NCBI RefSeq assembly: GCF_000495835.1
Contig: NZ_AWGC01000027.1
Location: 1 to 64,000, forward strand
DNA length: 64,000 nucleotides
Reading direction: 5' to 3'
DNA from: Asticcacaulis sp. AC402
Lineage (GTDB): Bacteria; Pseudomonadota; Alphaproteobacteria; Caulobacterales; Caulobacteraceae
The position numbers and the translations under genes are program-made. Shown here in pieces: positions 1 to 8,199 of the stretch (position 1 is its first letter; each line of letters begins with the position of its first letter). Below the pieces are notes generated by a model. That model made no database searches, had not been told where the DNA came from, and saw only the letters and a program-made list of their open reading frames with translations.

Positions 1-3000
1 GTTGGAGACCGTGGCCGAGTTGGTGAAGTTGCCGAACGTCAGGGCATCGGTGCCGGCGGCCAGGTTGATAACCGCTGCCGTGGCGATGGTGGCCAGGGTG
101 ACGTCGTCGGCCGCTGTGCCGCCGGTGATGGTTTCGACGTTGGAGACGGTACCGGTGTTGGCGACATTGGCCAGGGTCAGGACATCGGCGCCGGTACCCA
201 GGTTCAGGGTGACACCGGTCAGGGTGGTGGCCAGGGTTATGGTGTCGATGCCGGTGCCGCCGGTGATGGTCTCGGCGTTCGAAACGGTGGCGGTGTTGGC
301 GAAGTTGCCGAGCGTCAGAACGTCGGTGCCGCCGGCCAGGTTGATGGTGGCAGCCGCCAGGGCAGCCCCGATGGTGATGGTATCGACGTCGGCATTGCCG
401 GTGAGGGTTTCGACGTTGCTTACCGTGACCGTGTTGGCGAAGTTGCCCAGGTTGAGCGTGTCGGCGCCGGTGCCGAGGTTGACGGTACCGGTCAGGGCCG
501 TAGCGATCGTGATGGTGTCAGCCAGGCTGCCGCCGGTGATGGTTTCGACGTTCGACAGCGTGCCGGTATTGGCGAAGGCACCCAGGGTAAGGGCGTCCGC
601 ACCCGCCGCCAGGTCGATCGTCATGGTGTTGGCCAGGGCCGTCGCCAGGGTGATCGTGTCGGCTCCGGTACCGCCCGTGACGGTTTCGGTGTTCGAAACG
701 GTGGCCGAGTTGGTGCCGTTGGCCAGGGTCAGGCTGTCGGTACCGGTGGCCAGGTCGAAGACACCGGCGGTGACGGCGGTAGCAAGCGTGATGACGTCGG
801 CGGCGGTATTACCCGTGATGGTCTCGACGTTGGAGACGGTGCCGGTATTGGCGACAGCGGCCAGGGTCAGGCTGTCGGCGCCGGCGGCGAGGTCCAGCGT
901 CATGCCGGTGAGCGTCGTGCCGAGCGTAATGGTGTCGGCCAGGGCGTTACCGGTCAGGGTCTCGGTGTTGGAAATCGTCGCCGAGTTAACGAAGTTGCCC
1001 AGCGTCAAGGCATCGGTGCCAGCGGCCAGGTTGATGGTCGCGGCCGACAGGATAGCGCCGATGGTGATGGTATCGTTGTCGGCATTGCCGGTCAGGGTTT
1101 CTACGTTGGAGACCGTGGCCGAGTTGGCGAAGTTGCCCAGCGTCAAAGCATCGACGCCCGTGCCCAGATTGATAGTGCCGCCGGTGATCTGGGTCGCCAG
1201 GGTGATGGTATCGTTAGCCGTACCGCCGGTGACGGTTTCGGTGTTCGAAACCGTGGCCGAGTTGACGAAATTGCCCAGGATCAGGGCGTCGGTGCCGGCG
1301 CCGAGATCAACGGTGCCGGCGGTCATGATGGCGCCGAGGGTGATGGTGTCGGCGCCGGTGCCGCCCGTGATGGTTTCGACGTTCGAAACCGTCGCCGAGT
1401 TGGTGCCGTTAGCCAGGGTCAGGCTGTCAGTGCCCGCCGCCAGGTTGATTACGCCGGCCGAAATGGCCGTGCCGAGGGTAAGGGCGTCAGCGGCCGTGCC
1501 GCCAGTGACGGTTTCGACGTTGGAGACTGTACCGGTGTTGGCGACATTGGCCAGGGTCAGGGCGTCAGCGCCACCGGCCAGATCCAGCGTCATGCCGGTC
1601 AGGGTGGTGCCAAGGGTCACCGTATCGGCATTGGCGTTACCGGTCAGGGTTTCGGTGTTGGAGACGGTCAGCGAGTTGGCGAAGTTGCCGAGGTTCAGGA
1701 CGTCGGTGCCGCCGGCCAGGTTGATGACGCCGGCCGCGATGGCGGCGCCCAGGGTTATGGTGTCGACATCGGCATTGCCGGTGATGGTTTCGACGTTGGA
1801 CACCGTGCCCGTATTGGCGAAGTTGCCGAGATTAAGGGTATCAGCGCCGGTGCCCAGATTGACCGTTACGCCAGTCAGGGTGGTGGCCAGGGTGATGGCG
1901 TCGACGGCGGTGCCGCCGGTGATGGTTTCGGCGTTGGAAACTGTTGCCGAGTTGGCGAAATTGCCCAGGATCAGGCTGTCGGTTCCGGCCGCCAGGTCGA
2001 TCGTACCAGCCGTCATGATGGCGCCGAGCGTGATGGTGTCAGCACCGGTTCCGCCGGTGATGGTTTCGACGTTCGAAACCGTTGCCGAGTTGGTGAAGTT
2101 GCCAAAGGTCAGGCTGTCGGTGCCGGCGGCCAGGTTGACGACCGCTGCGGTGGCGATGGTGGCCAGGGTGACGGCGTCGGCTGCTGTACCGCCGGTGACG
2201 GTTTCGACGTTGGAGACGGTGCCGGTATTGGCGACATTGCCCAGGTTCAGCACGTCGGCGCCGCCGGCCAGATCCAGGGTCATGCCCGTCAGCGTCGTGG
2301 CCAGCGTAACGGTATCGACTCCGGTGCCGCCGGTCAGGGTTTCGACGTTCGAAACTGTGGCCGTATTGGCAAAATTGCCCAGGGTCAGGACGTCAGTCCC
2401 GCCGGCCAGGTTGATGGTCGCCGCCGACAGGGCAGCGCCGATGGTGATGGTATCGACATCGGCATTGCCAGTCAGGGTCTCGACGTTCGAGACGGTGACG
2501 GTGTTGGCAAAGTTGCCGAGATTCAGCACGTCGATGCCAGCACCCAGATTGACGGTACCGGTGAGAGCGGTGGCGACGGTGACGGTGTCGATGGCGGTGC
2601 CGCCGGTGATGGTTTCGACGTTGCTAACCGTGCCGGTGTTGACGACATTGGCAAGGATGAGAACATCGGCGCCGGCCGCGAGGTCGAGCGTCATGCCGGT
2701 CAGGGTGGTGGCCAGGGTGATGGTGTCGGCGCCGGTGCCGCCGGTCAGGGTTTCGACGTTCGAAACCGTGGCCGAGTTGGTGAAGTTACCAAACGTCAGG
2801 GCATCGGTGCCGCCGGCCAGATTGACGATGCCGTTGGTGAGGATGGTGGCGAAGGTGATGGTGTCGGCCGCGGTGCCGCCGGTCAGGGTCTCGACGTTCG
2901 AAAGTGTGCCGGTATTGACGACATTGGCGAGGAGCAAAGTGTCGGCCCCGGCGCCCAGGTCCAGGGTCATGCCGGTGAGCGTCGTGCCGAGCGTTATGGT

Positions 3001-3225
3001 GTCAGAGCCAGAACCGCCGGTAATGGATTCGGCGTTGGATACGGTCGCCACGTTGGTGAAGTTGCCCAGGATCAGGGCATCGGTGCCGGCACCGAGATTG
3101 ATGGTCGCAGCAGGAAGGGCTTCGAGAACGGTGATGGTATCATCCCCCGTGCCCGACGTAAGCGAATCGAACGTTGTGACGGAGACGACGTTGTTATTGT
3201 TGCCGAGAACAATATTGACAGCCAT
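1..3225 (-). CDS. Giant beta-strand-repeat secreted/surface protein, N-terminal part (3' end outside window)
   Basis: The minus-strand frame is open from ATG 3225 to the left edge (at least 1,075 codons), with AAAGGGG just upstream as ribosome-binding site. After about 50 residues (MAVNIVLGNNNNVVSV...) the protein is made of about 23 near-identical units, mostly 46 residues (138 bp), some 45. Each unit has the pattern NVET(I/L)TGGT..DT(I/V)TL.....INLGAGTD.L.LGNF.N.ATVS. There is no N-terminal signal peptide. Such Gly/Asp/Thr-rich repeats are typical of RTX-like or S-layer/adhesin proteins exported by type I secretion through a C-terminal signal, which would lie outside the window. The plus strand is also open along most of this stretch, but that is a by-product of the repeat: its translation is low-complexity and it has no sensible start. 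Function as adhesin or S-layer component is inference. Confidence 0.85.
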   Translation of the reverse strand, partial: MAVNIVLGNNNNVVSVTTFDSLTSGTGDDTITVLEALPAATINLGAGTDALILGNFTNVATVSNAESITGGSGSDTITLGTTLTGMTLDLGAGADTLLLANVVNTGTLSNVETLTGGTAADTITFATILTNGIVNLAGGTDALTFGNFTNSATVSNVETLTGGTGADTITLATTLTGMTLDLAAGADVLILANVVNTGTVSNVETITGGTAIDTVTVATALTGTVNLGAGIDVLNLGNFANTVTVSNVETLTGNADVDTITIGAALSAATINLAGGTDVLTLGNFANTATVSNVETLTGGTGVDTVTLATTLTGMTLDLAGGADVLNLGNVANTGTVSNVETVTGGTAADAVTLATIATAAVVNLAAGTDSLTFGNFTNSATVSNVETITGGTGADTITLGAIMTAGTIDLAAGTDSLILGNFANSATVSNAETITGGTAVDAITLATTLTGVTVNLGTGADTLNLGNFANTGTVSNVETITGNADVDTITLGAAIAAGVINLAGGTDVLNLGNFANSLTVSNTETLTGNANADTVTLGTTLTGMTLDLAGGADALTLANVANTGTVSNVETVTGGTAADALTLGTAISAGVINLAAGTDSLTLANGTNSATVSNVETITGGTGADTITLGAIMTAGTVDLGAGTDALILGNFVNSATVSNTETVTGGTANDTITLATQITGGTINLGTGVDALTLGNFANSATVSNVETLTGNADNDTITIGAILSAATINLAAGTDALTLGNFVNSATISNTETLTGNALADTITLGTTLTGMTLDLAAGADSLTLAAVANTGTVSNVETITGNTAADVITLATAVTAGVFDLATGTDSLTLANGTNSATVSNTETVTGGTGADTITLATALANTMTIDLAAGADALTLGAFANTGTLSNVETITGGSLADTITIATALTGTVNLGTGADTLNLGNFANTVTVSNVETLTGNADVDTITIGAALAAATINLAGGTDVLTLGNFANTATVSNAETITGGTGIDTITLATTLTGVTLNLGTGADVLTLANVANTGTVSNVETITGGTAADDVTLATIATAAVINLAAGTDALTFGNFTNSATVSN

Positions 3226-3861
3226 GGCAATGCCCCTTTTACGAACACATTACGCCGTCCTGTTGCCCATGTTTGCGCGACGCCAACACGCACAGGAGTG
3301 CGCAAGTCGAATTGACCTGAATGGAGGCGCTTTCAGCAATCTGAGAGAATTTCTGTCTATTGAGAACGCAGTCCGCCCCGAAACGGGAACAGGCCTTATG
3401 CCAATGAGATTTTCACTCTCCAGCTCCCTTCTAGAGCCTATTGGTAAGTATTATGGGGACAAACGCTTGAACAAAGTGTTAATTGTTGCCCGTTCGTCTT
3501 AACGCGTAGCGCAGGGTCCTGCGCAACTGATAAATTGCTCATTAAATCAACGTTTTATAATATAGTATATAACCGTTATACGTGTTAATTTTTCGGAATC
3601 TCAACCCCTGGGGATCGCCTGGCTGGCTTGAATTTGACACTTTTGTTAATAATGGTGCGGCGCAATAAAAGTATTAACGGCAATACTTGCCGGGACTATA
3701 CTGGGGGTAGGCAATTTTTGCCGATCTATACTGAATTTATCTCAATCACTGGCACAGCGGTACCTGATAACCCCGGCGATCGAATGTCGATCGCCCCCTG
3801 GCTTGCACGCATACAACCTTGCGAAAGACATTGACAAGACACGTGCAGAGTTTTATGAACA
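3226..3861. other. Intergenic region between divergent genes
   Basis: No convincing gene. It must hold the promoter of the leftward repeat protein and of the rightward ketoacyl-synthase operon. A strongly AT-rich stretch lies at about 3528-3600, within otherwise GC-rich DNA. Short open frames here (for example 3628-3834) have no ribosome-binding site and no recognisable product. Confidence 0.5.
3831..3859 (+). promoter_or_regulatory. Candidate sigma70 promoter of the five-gene operon
   Basis: TTGACA (3831-3836) is followed after exactly 17 nt by TATGAA (3854-3859). Transcription would start near 3866, downstream of the first in-frame ATG (3862) but upstream of the GTG at 3889, so the promoter fits the GTG start of the ketoacyl synthase. 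Confidence 0.5.
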
Positions 3862-3888
3862 ATGTTCAATATTGTCAGGAACGACAGC

Positions 3889-4935
3889 GTGACCTATCCC
3901 ATCGGTCTCACCCTCGCCGGCGCAGGCACCTATGCCCCGCGCTTGCGCCGGCCCTCCAGCGAGCTGGATTCGGTTTACGGCCAGGCCGAAGGCTGGACGC
4001 AAGCCAAGTTCGGTATCGCCGAACGCGGGGTGGCGGCGCGCGATGAAACCACTTCCTTCATGGCGGCGCGGGCCTGCCGTGCCGCCCTGGATGAAGCCGG
4101 CTGGGGTGACGATTTCGACGTCATCGTCGGCGGCTGTGGTGTCATGGAACAACCGATCCCGGGGACCTCCGTCCTGGTTCAGAACGCGCTGGGCCTGCAC
4201 AAGTCCGGCATCCCCTGTTTCGACGTCAACATGACCTGCCTGTCGTTCCTGAGCGCGCTGGACCTGGTCAGCCTGGGGTTCAAGGCCGGCCGGTGGCGGC
4301 GCGCCCTGATCTTCTCCAGCGACATCGCCTCGGCGGGGCTGGACTTCGGTGAGCCGGACATGTCGGCCATCTTCGGCGACGGCGCCGCCGCCGTCTGCGT
4401 CGAGGCCCCAATGGACGAGGCCACAATGGATGAGGCCCCAATGGACGAGGCCCCAATGGACAAGGGTGGTCCGGCCATCCTGGCGTGCCGGTTTGTGACG
4501 TTGAGCTCGGGCAAGGACCTGGCCCACCTGCGATCGGGCGGGACGCGCATCCGCATCGAGGATGGCATTGCGGCGTTGCAGGCGGGGGCGCATTTTCACA
4601 TGGACGCCTTCGGAATCTTCAAGGCCGCCGGCCGGCGCCTGCCCGAACTGATCAAACAGACTGTCGACTCGGCCGGTTTGACGCTCGACCAGATCGATAC
4701 CGTTATCGGCCACCAGGCCAGCAAGCCGGGTCTGGAATATGTCCGCCATATCATCGGTACGCGACCGGAGCGGGTGGTTGATATCTTTAGCCATACCGGC
4801 AACCAGATCGCCGCCTCACTGCCGACGGCCCTGTGCGCCGCCCGCGCCGAAGGCCGCCTGGCGCCGGGCAGCCATGCCCTGCTGGTTGGCACCTCGGCCG
4901 GGGTCAGCATGGGCGCCATGGTCATGCGGTGCTGA
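3889..4935 (+). CDS. 3-oxoacyl-ACP synthase III (FabH/KAS III) family protein
   Basis: Thiolase-fold condensing enzyme, expected to join an acyl-CoA or acyl-ACP starter to another acyl unit. The KAS III triad is visible: Cys in NMTCLSFL, His in IGHQASKP and Asn in SHTGNQIAAS; the C-terminal GTSAGVSMGAM loop is also typical. I chose GTG 3889 because AGGA lies 8 nt upstream and the conserved region begins at YPIGLTLAGAGTYAP; ATG 3862 in the same frame gives 9 more residues but no good Shine-Dalgarno. Residues of the form (APMDE)n, coded by a 15-bp tandem repeat, interrupt the fold in mid-protein. First gene of an operon whose next gene overlaps its stop. It is not the housekeeping FabH by context; it probably serves a dedicated pathway with the downstream genes. 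Confidence 0.85.
   Translation: MTYPIGLTLAGAGTYAPRLRRPSSELDSVYGQAEGWTQAKFGIAERGVAARDETTSFMAARACRAALDEAGWGDDFDVIVGGCGVMEQPIPGTSVLVQNALGLHKSGIPCFDVNMTCLSFLSALDLVSLGFKAGRWRRALIFSSDIASAGLDFGEPDMSAIFGDGAAAVCVEAPMDEATMDEAPMDEAPMDKGGPAILACRFVTLSSGKDLAHLRSGGTRIRIEDGIAALQAGAHFHMDAFGIFKAAGRRLPELIKQTVDSAGLTLDQIDTVIGHQASKPGLEYVRHIIGTRPERVVDIFSHTGNQIAASLPTALCAARAEGRLAPGSHALLVGTSAGVSMGAMVMRC
4402..4461 (+). repeat. Coding minisatellite, 4 x 15 bp, in the KAS III gene
   Basis: Four head-to-tail units of the form GAGGCCCCAATGGAC (the second with two changes) encode EAPMD/EATMD repeats. The length is a multiple of three, so copy changes stay in frame. Confidence 0.9.
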
Positions 4936-6113
4936 CCGCCGTTTCGGCCTATTTCAGCGCCCGTTGGCCGCCGCAGTCGCGCTCTGGCCTGGAACAGCAG
5001 CAATTGCGGTTGTGGGGCCGACTGCAAAGCCGGTTTGCGCTCAGCCCAGCCCTGGCCAGCTACGCCAAAAAGCCGCTGGCCGAGCTCCCGGTGATTTCGA
5101 CGGCGGAGTTTCGTGACCGGTTTAGCGATTGCACAACGCAAGGCCTCGATGCAGCAGTTGCCGCCGATGCGGCGCTGGCGGCGGAAACGGACGGCCGGGA
5201 GATTCTGCCAGGGGGTTTGAGCGCCGGATTTTCGACGGGCACGGGTGGGGGAACACGTGGCCTGTTCGTCGCTTCACCCGTAGAGCGCGCCATCTACGGC
5301 GGCCGGCTGGCCGGCAAGCTGTTCGGTCCGCTGGAGCTGGCCGGGCTGACGCGGATCGGCGTCTGTCTGCGCGCACCGAACCGGCTATACGAGAAACGAC
5401 GGGTGCGGTTTTTCGGGCTTGCCGATGGCGACCGCGACACGGCGATTGCGGCCTGGGATCCGCAGGTCCTGATCGCCCCGCCTCAAGTCCTGCTCGAGCT
5501 GGCCGACGCCGGCCGCCCCCTGCCCGCCCTGCGCCGGCTGTTCTACGGTGCCGAGACGCTTAACGCCGCAGAACGCCGTTTCATCACGACCCGGCTGGGC
5601 CGGCGGCCCGACCCGATCTATCAGGCGACCGAAGGCTTCCTGGGTGCGCCGTGTGAGATCGGGACCTTGCACCTCAACGAAGACGCACTGATTGTCGAAC
5701 GCGCGCCTTTGGGCGGCGACCGATTCCAGCCGATTGTCACCGACCTGTTGCGGCGCACGCAACTGGTGGTGCGGCTGAAGCTGGACGACATCCTGCGGCC
5801 CAAAACCTGCGCCTGCGGTTCGCCGTTGATGGCCGTCCATCCGGTCGAGGGCCGGGTCCAGGACATCTGGCGCTGGGGCGAGCAGGTGGTCTTCCCCGGC
5901 GACGTCGAAGCCGCCGTAGCGACGCACATCGCCCCCGGCCACCGCTGGATCGCGATCGGTCATTCGGGCGGCATCGCCTTTGCCTGCGAACAGGACGCCG
6001 ATGCCCCACGGCTGGCCGGCGCCCTCGCCGCCTTTGGCAGGAAGCTGTCGCGTGAACCCTATGACCGCGGCCTGGACTTCCCCAAACGCCGCCACGTGCG
6101 ATGGCGGCCATGA
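4929..6113 (+). CDS. Adenylate-forming enzyme, F390-synthetase-related (TIGR02304-like)
   Basis: PaaK/CapK-like AMP-forming ligase of about 394 residues. Family features in order: N-terminal AYFSARW, the glycine/serine-rich nucleotide loop (SAGFSTGTGGGTRGLF), LIAPPQVLLELA, the IYQATEGFLGAPCEIGTLHL block, then the C-terminal CACGSPL cluster and IEGR-like VEGRVQD. Members activate a carboxylic acid as an acyl-adenylate; the substrate is unknown. The open frame extends upstream to 4833, but the family N-terminus begins at GTG 4929, which overlaps the TGA of the preceding gene (stop 4933-4935) and suggests translational coupling. Presumably it activates or transfers the acid used or made by the KAS III partner (inference). 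Confidence 0.8.
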   Translation: MLTAVSAYFSARWPPQSRSGLEQQQLRLWGRLQSRFALSPALASYAKKPLAELPVISTAEFRDRFSDCTTQGLDAAVAADAALAAETDGREILPGGLSAGFSTGTGGGTRGLFVASPVERAIYGGRLAGKLFGPLELAGLTRIGVCLRAPNRLYEKRRVRFFGLADGDRDTAIAAWDPQVLIAPPQVLLELADAGRPLPALRRLFYGAETLNAAERRFITTRLGRRPDPIYQATEGFLGAPCEIGTLHLNEDALIVERAPLGGDRFQPIVTDLLRRTQLVVRLKLDDILRPKTCACGSPLMAVHPVEGRVQDIWRWGEQVVFPGDVEAAVATHIAPGHRWIAIGHSGGIAFACEQDADAPRLAGALAAFGRKLSREPYDRGLDFPKRRHVRWRP

Positions 6114-7207
6114 AGATCCTGCTGACCGGCACCCGCGCCCCGGTGACGCGCGACCTGGCAAGCGCTTTTACAGCCTGCGGCCATGAGGTCCACGGCATAG
6201 ACAGCCTGGCCGCCGCCTCCACCAGCCGGGCCCTGGCCAGCTTCACGCTGTGCGCCGCGCCGGCCCGGTGTTTCGATGCTTTTGCCCGTCAGGCCGAGGC
6301 GATCGTCGACCAGCTGAAGCCAGACTTGATCGTGCCGCTGTGCGAGGATATCTTTTACTGGGCCAAGGCGAGCCACGGCTGGCCGCTGTTCGCGCCCGGC
6401 CTGAAGCCCCTGATGCGGCTGCATTCCAAGATGGCCTTCATCGACCAGGCGCAAGCGCTCGGCCTGAGCGTACCCAAGACGCGACGCGTTAAGCCGGACG
6501 AAGGCGCCACACCGGGCGACTGGGTCTATAAACCGGAATTCTCCCGCTTTGGCACCCACACCGTGATCCGGCCGAAACGGGACCAGGCCCTGGCGCACGA
6601 CCCGGCCAATCCGTGGCTGCAACAGGCCTGGATTGCCGGCGAAGACCTGAGCTTTCACGCCATAGCCAAAGATGGCCGTGTGCGCGCTTTCGCTGCCTAT
6701 CGCTCGGACTGGCGCACAGATGGCGGGGCCAGCTACTATTTCGACCCTGTGGAAGGTGTCCTCGCCAACAAACTCGAAACCATCGCGACGACCCTGGCGG
6801 GTGCCCTGAACCTGACCGGACAGTTTGCCTGCGACCTGCGCCGCGATGGTGACGGCGGGCTATGGCTGATCGAGTGCAACCCGCGCGCCACCAGTGGCCT
6901 GCACCTGCTGGTCCACGATCCGCAAGCCCTGTGCGCCGCCTTTACCGGCACCGGCGACGGCGTCGTGCATTCGAACGGCCTGGCAGCCTGTATCGGCGCG
7001 GCCATGTGGTTCTACGGCCTGGGTCAGGGACGTTTGCGTCAGTGGCAAGGCGATCGGGCGCGGGCGCGCGATGTCCTGGACGGGGTCGCCTGGACGGCCG
7101 CCCTGGATACGGCCGGGTTCATGACGCGCGCCGCCCTCTGCGGCCAAAGCCTTCAGGCGTTTCTGACGGCGGATTTCGAATGCAATCGAGACCTGACATG
7201 TACCTGA
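6110..7207 (+). CDS. ATP-grasp domain protein
   Basis: ATP-dependent carboxylate-amine/thiol ligase fold. The N-terminal Rossmann-like pre-ATP-grasp part (MKILLTGTRAPVTRDLA) is followed by DLIVPLCEDIFYWA, the ATP-binding DWVYKPEFSRFGTHTVI and the metal-binding end of the grasp (GLWLIECNPRATSGLHLL). The start is ATG 6110, overlapping the previous stop as ATGA; an ATG at 6101 is possible but less likely. The pairing with an adenylating enzyme and a ketoacyl synthase suggests formation of an amide or ester in a small-molecule pathway (inference). About 365 residues. Confidence 0.75.
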   Translation: MKILLTGTRAPVTRDLASAFTACGHEVHGIDSLAAASTSRALASFTLCAAPARCFDAFARQAEAIVDQLKPDLIVPLCEDIFYWAKASHGWPLFAPGLKPLMRLHSKMAFIDQAQALGLSVPKTRRVKPDEGATPGDWVYKPEFSRFGTHTVIRPKRDQALAHDPANPWLQQAWIAGEDLSFHAIAKDGRVRAFAAYRSDWRTDGGASYYFDPVEGVLANKLETIATTLAGALNLTGQFACDLRRDGDGGLWLIECNPRATSGLHLLVHDPQALCAAFTGTGDGVVHSNGLAACIGAAMWFYGLGQGRLRQWQGDRARARDVLDGVAWTAALDTAGFMTRAALCGQSLQAFLTADFECNRDLTCT

Positions 7208-8199
7208 AAAATGCCTCTGTCCGGTTCGATGTGGTCGCCGTCAATGGAGAGGCCATAGACGTCCTGATTCCCGGAACACCCAATGCCTGCTGGCTGACCT
7301 CGCTGTGCGCGCTGATCGGACCGGTTGCCCGCGAAGAGGCCCGCCGCGCCATGAAGGGGCCAGAGCTTTGGGGCGTCCTGGTTCTGAGCCATGTCACTGA
7401 GGTGTTCGCCCGCCTGTTCCAGATCGACAAGGCGGTCTATCCTGGCCACCAACTGCTGAGCACCAGTCTTTACGGCGGTCGCGTCGATAAGGTGATTGCC
7501 GCAGCACCGGCCTTGGCTCAAGCCTATCCCGACCACGCCATCATCATCCGTTCCCTGACGAAGCGTCCGGAGTCCGGCACCTACTGGCCGTTGCGCGTGG
7601 TGTGGATCATCGACGATCAGCCCGAGGTCTGGACCAGGCACCGCGACAGCCGCCGGGATCTGAAGAAGCTGGCCGAGCTCAACCTCACCCCACGCCGATT
7701 CGGCGGCGAGATCGATGAGGCCCGCCTGGCGCGCTGCCTGGACCTCTATAGCGGCCTCTATATCGAGACCTATTCCGCCTTCAATCCCGACTATACGCCG
7801 ACCGGTCTGCGCGACCTGCTGGCGCGGGGCGTTGTGGAATTTTGGACCCTGGAGGCGCGCGACGGCACCATCGCCGCCTTCTGCGCCGCCCAGGACGACG
7901 GCGAAACCCAGATTTTACCCCTGGTCGGCTATGATCGGACACGGCCCCAGGAGGACGGCCTGTACCGGGCGATCATGGCGCACATGGCGCAGCAGGCCAT
8001 GCAACGCCACCTCAAACGCAACCTTTCGGCCGGCGCGCCGCACTTCAAGCGCCACAGAGGAGCCACCCCATGGATGGAATATCTGCTGATCGTCGACAGC
8101 CACCTGCCGATCTGGCGGCGGATGGCCTATCGCCTGATCGGGGCACTGCTTCGCCAGTTCGAGGCGAAGCTCGCGGCGGTCGCCACGGCCGGAGCCTGA
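7180..8199 (+). CDS. Conserved hypothetical, acyltransferase (GNAT/FemAB-like) candidate
   Basis: 339-residue soluble protein. An early block resembles a catalytic motif (LIPGTPNACWLTSLCALIGPVAREEARR). The C-terminal half (FWTLEARDGTIAAFCAAQDDG...QILPLVGYD, then RHLKRNLSAGAPHFKRHRG) looks like a GNAT-type fold, a low-confidence reading. ATG 7180 has GGCGGA about 6 nt upstream; ATG 7198, overlapping the ATP-grasp stop (7205-7207), is the alternative. An upstream extension of the open frame to 6862 is out-of-frame ATP-grasp sequence. Conserved position in the operon implies a tailoring or transfer role. Confidence 0.6.
   Translation: MQSRPDMYLKNASVRFDVVAVNGEAIDVLIPGTPNACWLTSLCALIGPVAREEARRAMKGPELWGVLVLSHVTEVFARLFQIDKAVYPGHQLLSTSLYGGRVDKVIAAAPALAQAYPDHAIIIRSLTKRPESGTYWPLRVVWIIDDQPEVWTRHRDSRRDLKKLAELNLTPRRFGGEIDEARLARCLDLYSGLYIETYSAFNPDYTPTGLRDLLARGVVEFWTLEARDGTIAAFCAAQDDGETQILPLVGYDRTRPQEDGLYRAIMAHMAQQAMQRHLKRNLSAGAPHFKRHRGATPWMEYLLIVDSHLPIWRRMAYRLIGALLRQFEAKLAAVATAGA

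Noticed and set aside
2-3502. 1,166-codon open frame on the plus strand
   Set aside because: It is the antisense image of the 46-residue repeats: low-complexity (V, A, S, P, R), no ribosome-binding site and no stop only because the repeat keeps phase. The minus frame has a start, Shine-Dalgarno and a recognisable repeat motif.
3853-4794. Long minus-strand frame opposite the KAS III gene
   Set aside because: Shadow of a high-GC gene; Gly/Arg/Gln-rich with no family features, while the plus frame has the full KAS III triad.
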